This document shows positions 50,954 through 59,089 of a stretch of DNA of 64,000 nucleotides, one piece after another (within the stretch, counting starts at the first letter, position 1; every line of letters starts with the position of its first letter). The DNA lies in NCBI GenBank assembly GCA_000023185.1, contig CP001624.1:186001-250000 (forward strand). The letters run 5' to 3'. The stretch is from Rhizobium leguminosarum bv. trifolii WSM1325. GTDB taxonomy: Bacteria; Pseudomonadota; Alphaproteobacteria; Rhizobiales; Rhizobiaceae. Made by a program: the position numbers and the translations under genes. The notes below the pieces were generated by a model. That model had not been told where the DNA came from. It was given only the letters and a program-made list of their open reading frames with translations, and searched no databases.

Positions 50954-51862
50954 ATGCGGGAGCTACGCCAATTCGTCGAAGTGGCAAACCAGCGATCGAT
51001 CTCGCGTGCCGCCAAGAAGCTGAATATTTCGCAGCCGGCGCTTTCCCGGGCTATCCGGCAACTCGAAGACAGCTACGGCGTTCCGCTGTTCAACAGGACC
51101 GGCGCCGGCGTCGAATTGAGCGTTTACGGTTCAGCCCTTTATAGCCGGGCGGTGCGGATATTGCCGGCGCTCGATGAAGCGAAAGAAGAGATCGAACATC
51201 TTCAGGGCCGCGCCAAGGCCGTTATTCGCATAGCCACCGGCGATCTTTGGGGGCTCGTCATATTGCCGGGGATCATAAAAGCCTTCAGCCGGACGCATCC
51301 GGGTGTCGTCGTCCACGTCGAGATCGCCGATGACGGTACACGTTTCGAAGGGATGCGGCACGGCGTCTACGATCTCGTCTTCGGAACGCTCTCCTACAAA
51401 TATGAAGCCGTCATGCAAGTCGAGTTCGAAACGCTGGCAAGACAGGCGACCTACATCTACTGCCACAAGGATCATCACCTGGCCAAAGCGGCGACCGTCA
51501 CCCTCGATGATCTTCTGCGTCAGCGCTGGATCAGCCCCGGTTACGGAGATGATGAAGGGCCTGGTCAACTCGAGCGTCAGACCCGGGATTTTGCGGTTCG
51601 TGTGGACTCCATGTTGCAGGCTCTGTTGATCATGCAGGGTTCGCCGCTGGTGATGGCCGCCTCCAGCGGCTTTGCGAAATTGTTCGATGGGTTCGGGATC
51701 AGACCGGTGATGTTCCAGGACCACGGCCGCGTACAGGAATCGGGCGCAATCTACTTTCCGCGCGCGCTCGAAAAATCTCCGGTCCGCGATTTCCTGCGTT
51801 TGGTGCGTGGTTCGATGCCGTTGTTGGCGTTGCCCGAATTCTCGCTTCCTGAAACTGCGTGA
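50954..51862 (+). CDS. LysR-family transcriptional regulator
   Basis: The 302-residue LTTR has an N-terminal HTH RSISRAAKKLNISQPALSRAIRQLEDSYGVPLFNRT and an effector domain with HPGVVVHVEIADDG and later DHHLAKAATVTLDDLL. AGGGAGGG lies just upstream of the ATG. Divergent orientation points to control of the ABC importer-sulfatase operon. Its stop directly abuts the stop of the convergent GNAT gene. Confidence 0.92.
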   Translation: MRELRQFVEVANQRSISRAAKKLNISQPALSRAIRQLEDSYGVPLFNRTGAGVELSVYGSALYSRAVRILPALDEAKEEIEHLQGRAKAVIRIATGDLWGLVILPGIIKAFSRTHPGVVVHVEIADDGTRFEGMRHGVYDLVFGTLSYKYEAVMQVEFETLARQATYIYCHKDHHLAKAATVTLDDLLRQRWISPGYGDDEGPGQLERQTRDFAVRVDSMLQALLIMQGSPLVMAASSGFAKLFDGFGIRPVMFQDHGRVQESGAIYFPRALEKSPVRDFLRLVRGSMPLLALPEFSLPETA

Positions 51863-52345
51863 TCAAAGCGTGCGAAACATCACCAATGCGTCGACATAGC
51901 CCTGCGTCGGATGAAGAAAGACGCCCGGGAGCCGGCCGACGATATCGAAGCCGAGAGATTGCCACAGCGCGACCGCGCGTTCGTTGCTGCTGACGACGAA
52001 GTTGAACTGCATCGCCCGAAAGCCGCTGGCGCGGGCATGCTCCAGGGAATTCACATGCATCAGCCGAGCGACGCCGCGGCCGCTTGCTGCAGCATCGGTC
52101 ATGTAACCGCAGTTGCAGACATGCCGGCCGCCACCTGCCTGATTGGCCTTGATGTAATAGGTGCCGAGGATCACGCCATCCGCTTCGGCGACGAAGGTCT
52201 CGCGGTCCGGTCCCATCCAGTAGGCCAGCGCATCAGCTTCGCTCAAATCGCGATCGAGCGCATAGGTTTCGCCGGCGCGGATCGTCGGACCGATGATCCT
52301 CCAGATGGCGCTTCGATCGTTCTTGTCTGCGGGTCGGATCAGCAT
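51863..52345 (-). CDS. GNAT-family N-acetyltransferase
   Basis: The 160-residue protein starts [17 protein letters not shown] and has the acetyl-CoA pyrophosphate-binding segment [16 protein letters not shown] followed by [27 protein letters not shown], the classic GNAT motif A/B order. The substrate is unknown. It is convergent with the LysR gene with no spacer at all. Confidence 0.92.
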   Translation of the reverse strand: MLIRPADKNDRSAIWRIIGPTIRAGETYALDRDLSEADALAYWMGPDRETFVAEADGVILGTYYIKANQAGGGRHVCNCGYMTDAAASGRGVARLMHVNSLEHARASGFRAMQFNFVVSSNERAVALWQSLGFDIVGRLPGVFLHPTQGYVDALVMFRTL

Positions 52346-52421
52346 GCCCGATCTCTAACGAAACCGGGCACGCCGCGCAACGGGTCGGCAGCCTCCGGCA
52401 AAAGCTGGAAGCGTCCCGGCC

Positions 52422-53627
52422 TCAAACCCTTTTAAGTGCTATCGCAATCCCCTGCCCGACGCCGATGCACATGGTCGACAGCGAATATTGTCCGCCGGTC
52501 TGCAAAAGCTCGAGGGCAGCCGTGCCGGTGATGCGTGCACCCGACATGCCAAGCGGATGGCCGAGCGCGATCGCGCCGCCATTGCGGTTCACCCGCGCAT
52601 CATCATCGGCAATGCCGAGCGCGCGCAGCACCGCCAGCCCCTGGCTGGCAAAGGCCTCGTTGAGTTCGATCACGTCGAACTGATCCGCGGTCATGCCGAG
52701 CCGTGCCATCAGCTTGCGCGAGGCCGGGATCGGCCCGACGCCCATCACCCTTGGCGGAACGGCGGCAGCCGCGCCGCCGAGGATGCGGGCGATCGGCGTC
52801 AGGCCGTATTTCCGCGCCGCCGCTTCCGAAGCGACGATCAGCGCCGCCGCCCCGTCATTGACGCCGGAGGCATTGCCTGCTGTCACCGTGCCGCCTTCTT
52901 TTTTGAAAGGTGTCGCGAGTTTCGCCAGCGTTTCGATCGTGGTTGCGCGCGGATGCTCGTCCTTGTCGACGATAACAGGATCGCCCTTGCGCTGCGAGAT
53001 GGTCACCGGGGTGATCTCCTTCGCCAACCGTCCGTTCGCCTGGGCAGCGGCCGCCTTCGCCTGGCTTCGCACCGCGAAGGCATCCTGATCCTCGCGGCTG
53101 ACATGATAGTCCTCGGCGACATTCTCGCCAGTCTCCGGCATGGAATCGACGCCGTACTGCTTCTTCATCAGCGGGTTGACGAAGCGCCAGCCGATCGTCG
53201 TGTCATGGATTTCGGCGGCCCGTGAAAAGGCCGTCTCGGCCTTCGGCATGACGAACGGCGCGCGTGACATGCTCTCGACGCCACCAGCGATCATCAGCTC
53301 GGCTTCGCCCGCGCGGATGGCGCGTGCGGCCGTGATCACCGCATCCATGCCGGAGCCGCAGAGCCGGTTGATCGTCGTGCCGGGGACGGCGATCGGCAGG
53401 CCGGCGAGCAGAGCCGACATGCGCGCGACATTGCGGTTGTCCTCACCCGCCTGGTTGGCGCAGCCGAAGATCACATCGTCGACGGCTTCCCAATCGACGG
53501 CGGCATTTCGTTGCATCAGTGCCTTCAGCGGGATGGCACCGAGATCGTCGGCCCGCACCTGGGAGAGCGAGCCGGCGAAACGGCCGATCGGCGTTCTGAT
53601 ATAGTCGCAGATAAAGGCTTCGGTCAT
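52422..53627 (-). CDS. pcaF: 3-oxoadipyl-CoA thiolase PcaF
   Basis: The 401-residue thiolase has nucleophile Cys in [38 protein letters not shown] and the second catalytic Cys in [10 protein letters not shown]. It opens [22 protein letters not shown] as beta-ketoadipyl-CoA thiolases do. It cleaves 3-oxoadipyl-CoA to acetyl-CoA and succinyl-CoA, the last step of the protocatechuate branch. It follows pcaJ by 9 bases. Confidence 0.95.
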   Translation of the reverse strand: MTEAFICDYIRTPIGRFAGSLSQVRADDLGAIPLKALMQRNAAVDWEAVDDVIFGCANQAGEDNRNVARMSALLAGLPIAVPGTTINRLCGSGMDAVITAARAIRAGEAELMIAGGVESMSRAPFVMPKAETAFSRAAEIHDTTIGWRFVNPLMKKQYGVDSMPETGENVAEDYHVSREDQDAFAVRSQAKAAAAQANGRLAKEITPVTISQRKGDPVIVDKDEHPRATTIETLAKLATPFKKEGGTVTAGNASGVNDGAAALIVASEAAARKYGLTPIARILGGAAAAVPPRVMGVGPIPASRKLMARLGMTADQFDVIELNEAFASQGLAVLRALGIADDDARVNRNGGAIALGHPLGMSGARITGTAALELLQTGGQYSLSTMCIGVGQGIAIALKRV

Positions 53628-53636
53628 GGCTTTTCC

Positions 53637-54341
53637 TCAGAGTTTCGGGACGACAAGGTCGGCAACCGGCCCTTCGACGTGCAGCGGCGCACCGGTCATC
53701 GCCTGCAATTCCTCCTGCGACATCGCGGCCAGTTTCTCGCGCAGGATGAAACGTCCGTTGACGATGTCGACGACGGCGTGGCTGGTATAGACGCGGGTGA
53801 TGCAGGCAACGCCGGTCAGCGGGAAGGTGCATGTCTCCACCAGTTTCGGCTCGCCTGTCTTAGTGACGTGCTCGGTAATGACGCAGACCTGCTTGGCGCC
53901 GTGCACCAGGTCCATGGCGCCGCCGACGGCCGGCACGCCTTTGCTGCCCACCCGCCAGTTGGCAAGGTCGCCGCTCTGGGCAACCTGATAGGCGCCGAGG
54001 ATCGCGACGTCGAGATGGCCGCCGCGCACCATGGCGAAGCTGTCGGCGTGATGGAAGAAGGCGGCACCCGGCTTCAGCGTTACCGCCTTCTTGCCAGCAT
54101 TGATCAGGTCCCAATCCTCCTCGCCTGCCGCCGGCGGCTCGCCGAAGTTCAGAATGCCGTTTTCGGTGTGGAAGATCGCCTGACGGCCGGGGGGCTGATA
54201 ACGGGCGACCATTTCGGGAAAGCCGATGCCGAGGTTCACATAGGCGCCGTCGGCAATATCCTGCGCGGCGCGCCAGGCGATCTGCGCATTGGAAAGCTTG
54301 ATGTCTTCGCGGGTGTTGATGGGGCGGGTGTTGATGGTCAT
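53637..54341 (-). CDS. pcaJ: 3-oxoadipate CoA-transferase subunit B PcaJ
   Basis: The 234-residue CoA-transferase beta subunit has VNLGIGFPEMVARY and catalytic Glu60 in FHTENGILNFG, plus GGHLDVAILGAYQV. With PcaI it moves CoA from succinyl-CoA to 3-oxoadipate. The ATG at 54341 overlaps the pcaI stop by 4 bases; the longer frame to 54506 is not used. Confidence 0.95.
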   Translation of the reverse strand: MTINTRPINTREDIKLSNAQIAWRAAQDIADGAYVNLGIGFPEMVARYQPPGRQAIFHTENGILNFGEPPAAGEEDWDLINAGKKAVTLKPGAAFFHHADSFAMVRGGHLDVAILGAYQVAQSGDLANWRVGSKGVPAVGGAMDLVHGAKQVCVITEHVTKTGEPKLVETCTFPLTGVACITRVYTSHAVVDIVNGRFILREKLAAMSQEELQAMTGAPLHVEGPVADLVVPKL

Positions 54342-55045
54342 ACGTAGGCCACTCCGGCTCGAATGAGCTCTTCTTCCTGCTGGGGATTGGAAACAGTGAC
54401 GACGCGGTCGACGAAGATGCCTGGTGTCACCACCTGCTCGGGATCGATGCCGCCGGCCGGCACGATCGATGACACCTGGACGATGGTCTTCGCAGCTGCC
54501 ATGCACATCAGCGGATTGAAGTTGCGGCCGGCCTTGTTGTAGGTGAGGTTGCCCTGGATATCGCCGATCGCAGCCTTGACGATCGCGAAGTCGGCCTTCA
54601 GCCAGCGCTCCTGCACATAGTGGCGGCCATCGAATTCGGCGATGACCTTGCCGTTGGCCAGTTCGGTGCCGTAGGCGGTCGGCGTATAGAAAGCCGGGAT
54701 GCCGGCTCCGCCGGCGCGGATGCGCTCGGCAAGCGTTCCCTGCGGCACCAGCTCGAGCTCAATTTCGCCGGCCAGATATTTATCCGTGAAGGCGCGCGGA
54801 TCCGACGAACGCGGGAATGAGCAGATCATCTTTCTGACCATGCCGGCATCGATCATCGCTGCAATACCGATGCGCCCGTTGCCGGCATTGTTGTTGATCA
54901 CGGTGAGGTTCTTGGAGCCCTTGTCGATCAAGGCATGAATGAGCTCGATCGGGGCGCCCGAGCCACCAAAACCACCGATCATGACGGTCGCGCCATCACC
55001 GATCTCAGAGACGGCTTCCGCCGTGCTCCCGACTGTCTTGTCCAT
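54338..55045 (-). CDS. pcaI: 3-oxoadipate CoA-transferase subunit A PcaI
   Basis: The 235-residue alpha subunit starts MDKTVGSTAEAVSEIGDGATVMIGGFGGSGAP, with the CoA-binding glycine loop, and ends with the segment DRVVTVSNPQQEEELIRAG. GGAGAGG lies 6 bases before the ATG at 55045, so longer frames are rejected. It is the first gene of pcaIJF and divergent from pcaR. Confidence 0.95.
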   Translation of the reverse strand: MDKTVGSTAEAVSEIGDGATVMIGGFGGSGAPIELIHALIDKGSKNLTVINNNAGNGRIGIAAMIDAGMVRKMICSFPRSSDPRAFTDKYLAGEIELELVPQGTLAERIRAGGAGIPAFYTPTAYGTELANGKVIAEFDGRHYVQERWLKADFAIVKAAIGDIQGNLTYNKAGRNFNPLMCMAAAKTIVQVSSIVPAGGIDPEQVVTPGIFVDRVVTVSNPQQEEELIRAGVAYV

Positions 55046-55101
55046 GCGTGACCTCTCCTTGGCTACTCGGTCGGGGAACTCCCTTCCCGTCCTCTGGCAT
55101 A

Positions 55102-55130
55102 GACATAAAGTGCCGCGGTCCAAGCGGCAA
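55102..55130 (-). promoter_or_regulatory. Candidate promoter of pcaIJF
   Basis: On the minus strand TTGCCG (-35, 55130-55125), a 17-base spacer and TATGTC (-10, 55107-55102). It lies 57 bases before the pcaI ATG, and the IclR-type dyad lies just upstream of the -35, as expected for an activator. Confidence 0.45.
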
Positions 55131-55136
55131 CGTATT

Positions 55137-55171
55137 TGTGCGATATTTGACATTTGTTCATATATCGCACA
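55137..55171. promoter_or_regulatory. Candidate PcaR operator (perfect inverted repeat)
   Basis: TGTGCGATAT (55137-55146) and ATATCGCACA (55162-55171) are exact inverted copies separated by 15 bases, in the pcaI-pcaR gap. IclR-family regulators bind such dyads. Confidence 0.75.
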
Positions 55172-55202
55172 ACTTGAGATGAATCCATTGGAGACTGGAC
55201 CC

Positions 55203-55961
55203 ATGCGCGAAACGGATTTCGTCAGTGGCTTTGCCCGCGGCCTGAAGGTGATCGAAGCGTTCGGCGAAACGCGACAGCGGCTTTCCATCGCCGAGGCCGC
55301 CAAGCTGACGGAGCTCGACCGCGCCACTGTGCGCCGCTCGCTGCTGACGCTCGCCGAGCTCGGATATGCCGATTATGACGGCAAGTTCTTCACGCTGACG
55401 CCGAAGATCCTGCGGCTTGGCCATGCCTATCTCGCAGCGACGCCGCTGCCGGCGCTGCTGCAGCCGCATCTCGATCTTCTCTCGGAAAAGGCCGGCCAGA
55501 GCGCCTCGGCCTCGGTGCTCGATGGCACCGACATCGTCTATATCGCCCGCGCCTCGCAACGCCGCGTCATGTCGATCAACCTCACCCCCGGCAGCCGCCT
55601 GCCCGCCTACTGCGCCTCGATGGGGCGCGTGCTGCTCGCAGCCCTTAGCGAGAGCGAGGCGCGCGCCATCCTCGCCCGCAGCGAGCTGAAGCAAAACACG
55701 CCGAATACGAAGACCGATCCGGAGGACCTCATCACCGAATTCCGCCGGGTCCGCACTGACGGTTACGCCATCATCGATCAGGAGCTGGAGATCGGCCTCT
55801 GCTCTATCGCGGTGCCTGTCGACAACGACCGCGGCGAAACGGTCGCGGCGATCAATATCGGCGCGCCGGCCGCCCTCGTCCCGGCGGCCGAGATGAAGGA
55901 GCGCTATCTGCCGCTGCTGAAGGAAACACAGGCCGCGTTGCGGCCGCTGCTGCGCCGGTGA
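55203..55961 (+). CDS. pcaR: IclR-family regulator PcaR
   Basis: The 252-residue protein has an N-terminal winged HTH (about 5-70: FARGLKVIEAFGETRQRLSIAEAAKLTELDRATVRRSLLTLAELGY) and an IclR effector domain (RLPAYCASMGRVLLAAL, DQELEIGLCSIAVPV). PcaR-type proteins activate pcaIJF in response to beta-ketoadipate. ATG at 55203 is preferred (GGAG 10 bases upstream); ATG at 55179 is possible. Divergence from pcaI supports the name. Confidence 0.9.
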   Translation: MRETDFVSGFARGLKVIEAFGETRQRLSIAEAAKLTELDRATVRRSLLTLAELGYADYDGKFFTLTPKILRLGHAYLAATPLPALLQPHLDLLSEKAGQSASASVLDGTDIVYIARASQRRVMSINLTPGSRLPAYCASMGRVLLAALSESEARAILARSELKQNTPNTKTDPEDLITEFRRVRTDGYAIIDQELEIGLCSIAVPVDNDRGETVAAINIGAPAALVPAAEMKERYLPLLKETQAALRPLLRR

Positions 55962-56189
55962 GCCACCGCAATCTCGGCTTCCCTCGGGCTCCCCGCACCC
56001 CGCAACGCCAGTTTGATGCGCAGAACGCAGCCGTCGCCGTCTCGCGCGGCGCTCCACTCGCAACGCGCAATGCGTCTGATTTCGAGGGACTCGGCTTGCA
56101 GATCATCAATCCGTGGAAGGATCTCTAAGTCCCTCGCATCGCAGAATTCTGAACCATCTAAAATCAGCCGAGACCCAAGCACTCCCACT

Positions 56190-56218
56190 TGATGTATCAT
56201 AATTTCCGATATACATCA
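56190..56218. promoter_or_regulatory. Candidate operator upstream of the ArsR-type regulator
   Basis: TGATGTAT (56190-56197) and ATACATCA (56211-56218) form a perfect 8-bp inverted repeat 23 bases before the regulator start. The spacer contains ATTTCCGAT, a 9-mer that recurs inverted at about 57177-57185 after the regulator gene, upstream of the arabinofuranosidase. Confidence 0.5.
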
Positions 56219-56240
56219 CTTCAGCGGAAATAGTGGAGGA

Positions 56241-57167
56241 ATGATGGAACGCTCGTTTTTGACGATTGCCGCTGGCGAGAATAATGATGCGATACGCGCG
56301 CTTTCGGCACCGGCGCGACTCGAGATGCTCAAGTTGCTTTGCGCCAAAGGGCCGATGAATATCAACGATATCGCACGTGCCCTTTCTCTTCCTCAATCGA
56401 CTGTCGCCACCGGGATCCAGATTTTGGAAGACGCCCGGCTTGTCGATTCGCAGTTGACGAAGGCCCGCAAGGGAAACCAGAAGATCTGCTCGGCGATCTA
56501 CAGCGAAATTCTGATCAGTTTCGAGGAAAGTGCGGCCCAAAGGGCCAACAATATCATCGAAGTCGAGATGCCGGTCGGGCTCTACACCAGCTGTGACGTC
56601 CATGCGCCGTGTGGTCTTTGCTCCACCGAGAGCGTCATCGGCCCGCTCGATGTTCCCGACTATTTTCTCGACCCGCAGCGCATGCAGGCCGGGCTCGTCT
56701 GGTTCGGCCGGGGTTATGTGGAATATAAATTCCCCAACAATGCTAAGGTGTTAAACAAGGATATCCGCGCCATCGAGTTTTCGCTGGAGTTGTCGTCTGA
56801 GGTGCCTGGCACCAATCCGGACTGGCCGTCCGACATAACGCTCTGGGTCAACGGCATGGCCATCGGCACCTGGACGTCGCCCGGCGACTACGGCGACAAG
56901 CGCGGCGCCTTCACGCCGGCATGGTGGAAGCTCGAAGGCTCGCAATATGGGATGATGAAGACCTGGCGGATTTCCACCCGCGGGACCTTCATCGACGGTA
57001 TCGCCGCCTCGAATGTCACGCTCAGCGACCTCGCGCTTGCCCAGCACTCCTCGATCCGGCTGCGGGTCGGCATCGCCGAAAATGCCGGTCATACTGGCGG
57101 CGTGAATATTTTCGGGCGTAGCTTCGGAAATCACGGGCGCGATATCATCATGCGACTGCATGTCTGA
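56241..57167 (+). CDS. ArsR-type regulator with a large C-terminal domain
   Basis: The 308-residue protein has a winged HTH at about residues 15-90 (IRALSAPARLEMLKLLCAKGPMNINDIARALSLPQSTVATGIQILEDARLV), then a roughly 200-residue beta-rich domain with SCDVHAPCGLCSTESVIGPLD, PDWPSDITLWVNGMAIGTW and SSIRLRVGIAENAGHTGGVNIFG. ArsR proteins are normally about 100 residues, so this fused sensor form is a sugar-utilisation subtype. GGAGGA is directly upstream of two consecutive ATG codons (56241, 56244). It precedes the arabinofuranosidase gene by 210 bases and likely controls it. Confidence 0.85.
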   Translation: MMERSFLTIAAGENNDAIRALSAPARLEMLKLLCAKGPMNINDIARALSLPQSTVATGIQILEDARLVDSQLTKARKGNQKICSAIYSEILISFEESAAQRANNIIEVEMPVGLYTSCDVHAPCGLCSTESVIGPLDVPDYFLDPQRMQAGLVWFGRGYVEYKFPNNAKVLNKDIRAIEFSLELSSEVPGTNPDWPSDITLWVNGMAIGTWTSPGDYGDKRGAFTPAWWKLEGSQYGMMKTWRISTRGTFIDGIAASNVTLSDLALAQHSSIRLRVGIAENAGHTGGVNIFGRSFGNHGRDIIMRLHV

Positions 57168-57377
57168 AAAATAAAAATCGGAAATCTTGATTTAAATATT
57201 ACGATTCTTTCCGGTTCCGGTGGCCGATAAAGGCGCCCAAATAACTGTAATTAAACAATTTTTTCTGAACTCCATATTAGTATGATTAAAGTCGCAACTT
57301 GGTTGACACAACAACATTCCTGATATCAAGTTAGAGGCAAGAAAACAAAATATCTGATACATAAACGGGAGGATCCG

Positions 57378-58886
57378 TTGAAGACGAACGTTGTGGTTCA
57401 CCGCGATTTCCGCATCGCGACCATTGATTCCAGGCTCTACAGTTCATTTCTAGAGCATCTCGGCAGGGCGATCTACGGGGGCATTTATGAACCCGGTCAC
57501 CCGACGGCCGATGAGGACGGATTCCGCCAGGATGTCCTTGATCTCGTCCGTGATCTCGACACGCCCTATTGCCGCTATCCCGGCGGCAACTTCGTCTCGG
57601 CCTATAATTGGGAAGACGGCGTCGGCCCGCGTGCCGAGCGCCCGGTGCGCCTCGACCTTGCCTGGCGCACCCGCGAAGCCAACCAGATCGGCGTCAATGA
57701 ATTCGTCGACTGGTGCAAGAAGGCAAATACCAAGCCGATGCTCGCCGTCAATCTCGGATCACGCGGCCTGGATGCGGCTCGCAATTTCCTCGAATATTGC
57801 AATCATCCCGGCGGCACCTACTGGTCGGATCTGCGCCGCAAGCACGGCTGGTCTAATCCGCACGATGTCAAATTGTGGTGCCTCGGCAACGAGATGGATG
57901 GCCCCTGGCAGGTCGGCCACAAGTCGGCCTATGAATATGGCCGGCTGGCGGATGAGACGGCCAAAGCCATGCGCGGCTTCGACAAGTCGCTTGAGCTCGT
58001 GGTCTGCGGCTCGTCCAATTCCGACATGAAGACTTATCCCGAGTGGGAAGCCCAGGTCCTCGAGCAGTGCTATGACAGCGCCGACCATATCTCGCTGCAT
58101 ATGTATTTTGCCAACCGCGAGAAAAATACCCTCAACTATCTTGCCCGCGCGACGAAGCTCGACCGCTACATCACCACGATCGGCGGCGTGATCGACTACA
58201 TCAAGGCGAAAAAACGCTCGAAGAAGACGATCGGCATTTCCTTCGACGAATGGAATGTCTGGTATCATTCCAACCAGCAGGACAAGGAGATCCTGGCGCG
58301 CGACGAATGGCCGGATGCGCCGCATCTCTTGGAAGACATCTATAATTTCGAAGACGTGCTGCAGGTCGGCGGCATCCTCAACACCTTCATCCGACGTTCC
58401 GACCGGGTGCGCATCGCCTGCATCGCGCAGCTCGTCAACGTCATTGCCCCGATCATGACCGAGGACGGCGGTGCGGCGTGGCGCCAGACCATCTATTACC
58501 CGTTCTATTACGCCTCCAGATATGGCCGTGGAACGGCACTGCAGCTGGTCGTCGATGGCCCGACCTATGACAGCGACGAGGAGAACGACGTCCCCTATCT
58601 CGACGTATCGGCAGTCCATTCCGAAGACGGCAAGACGCTGACCTTCTTTGCCGTCAACCGCCATCCGAGCACGGCGCTCGATCTCGATGTGCGACTGGAA
58701 GGCTTCGGAAATGCCCGGGTGGTCGAGCAGGTGGAGATGACCCACGGCGACCTGGAAGCCGTCAATACGGCGGTGCGGCCGAAGACGGTCGCCCCCGTCA
58801 ACGTCGAGAGTGGAAAGATCGAGGATGGACGCCTGCGGGCGGCGCTGAAACCGTTCTCCTACAACGTCATCCGGCTGTCGGTGTGA
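57378..58886 (+). CDS. Alpha-L-arabinofuranosidase (GH51)
   Basis: The 502-residue protein starts at TTG 57378 with GGGAGG six bases upstream. GH51 signatures: SSFLEHLGRAIYGGIYEP, YCRYPGGNFVSAYNWEDGVGP, acid/base Glu172 in LWCLGNEMDGPW and nucleophile Glu291 in ISFDEWNVWY, then a C-terminal beta domain (LTFFAVNRHPS). There is no signal peptide, so it acts inside the cell on imported arabino-oligosaccharides. It lies between the ArsR-type regulator and a peptide-type ABC importer. Confidence 0.95.
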   Translation: MKTNVVVHRDFRIATIDSRLYSSFLEHLGRAIYGGIYEPGHPTADEDGFRQDVLDLVRDLDTPYCRYPGGNFVSAYNWEDGVGPRAERPVRLDLAWRTREANQIGVNEFVDWCKKANTKPMLAVNLGSRGLDAARNFLEYCNHPGGTYWSDLRRKHGWSNPHDVKLWCLGNEMDGPWQVGHKSAYEYGRLADETAKAMRGFDKSLELVVCGSSNSDMKTYPEWEAQVLEQCYDSADHISLHMYFANREKNTLNYLARATKLDRYITTIGGVIDYIKAKKRSKKTIGISFDEWNVWYHSNQQDKEILARDEWPDAPHLLEDIYNFEDVLQVGGILNTFIRRSDRVRIACIAQLVNVIAPIMTEDGGAAWRQTIYYPFYYASRYGRGTALQLVVDGPTYDSDEENDVPYLDVSAVHSEDGKTLTFFAVNRHPSTALDLDVRLEGFGNARVVEQVEMTHGDLEAVNTAVRPKTVAPVNVESGKIEDGRLRAALKPFSYNVIRLSV

Positions 58887-59089
58887 CAGCTACCGCCGGG
58901 TAGCCCATTGGGGGCACGCCTCGGCTGAAAATATTCGGCTCGCTGCGAGGAGGCAGGGAGCCGGAGAGATGGTTCACTGAGGTCCCGGACCTGATTGTTC
59001 AAGTCCTGACGCTTCTGCGAACCGACAACCGCGACGTGCCCATGCGTGCCTTTGCGGCCGCCGTATCGTCGCTTTCTAGGGAGGAGTTC
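58887..59089. other. Intergenic region before the binding-protein gene
   Basis: About 200 bases without a supported gene. The coding frame of the binding protein is open upstream to 59036, but TAGGGAGGAG at 59078-59087 places the start at 59090. No promoter or stem-loop stood out. Confidence 0.5.

Noticed and set aside
57759..58745. 328-codon open frame on the minus strand inside the arabinofuranosidase gene
   Set aside because: Antisense shadow of a clear GH51 gene.
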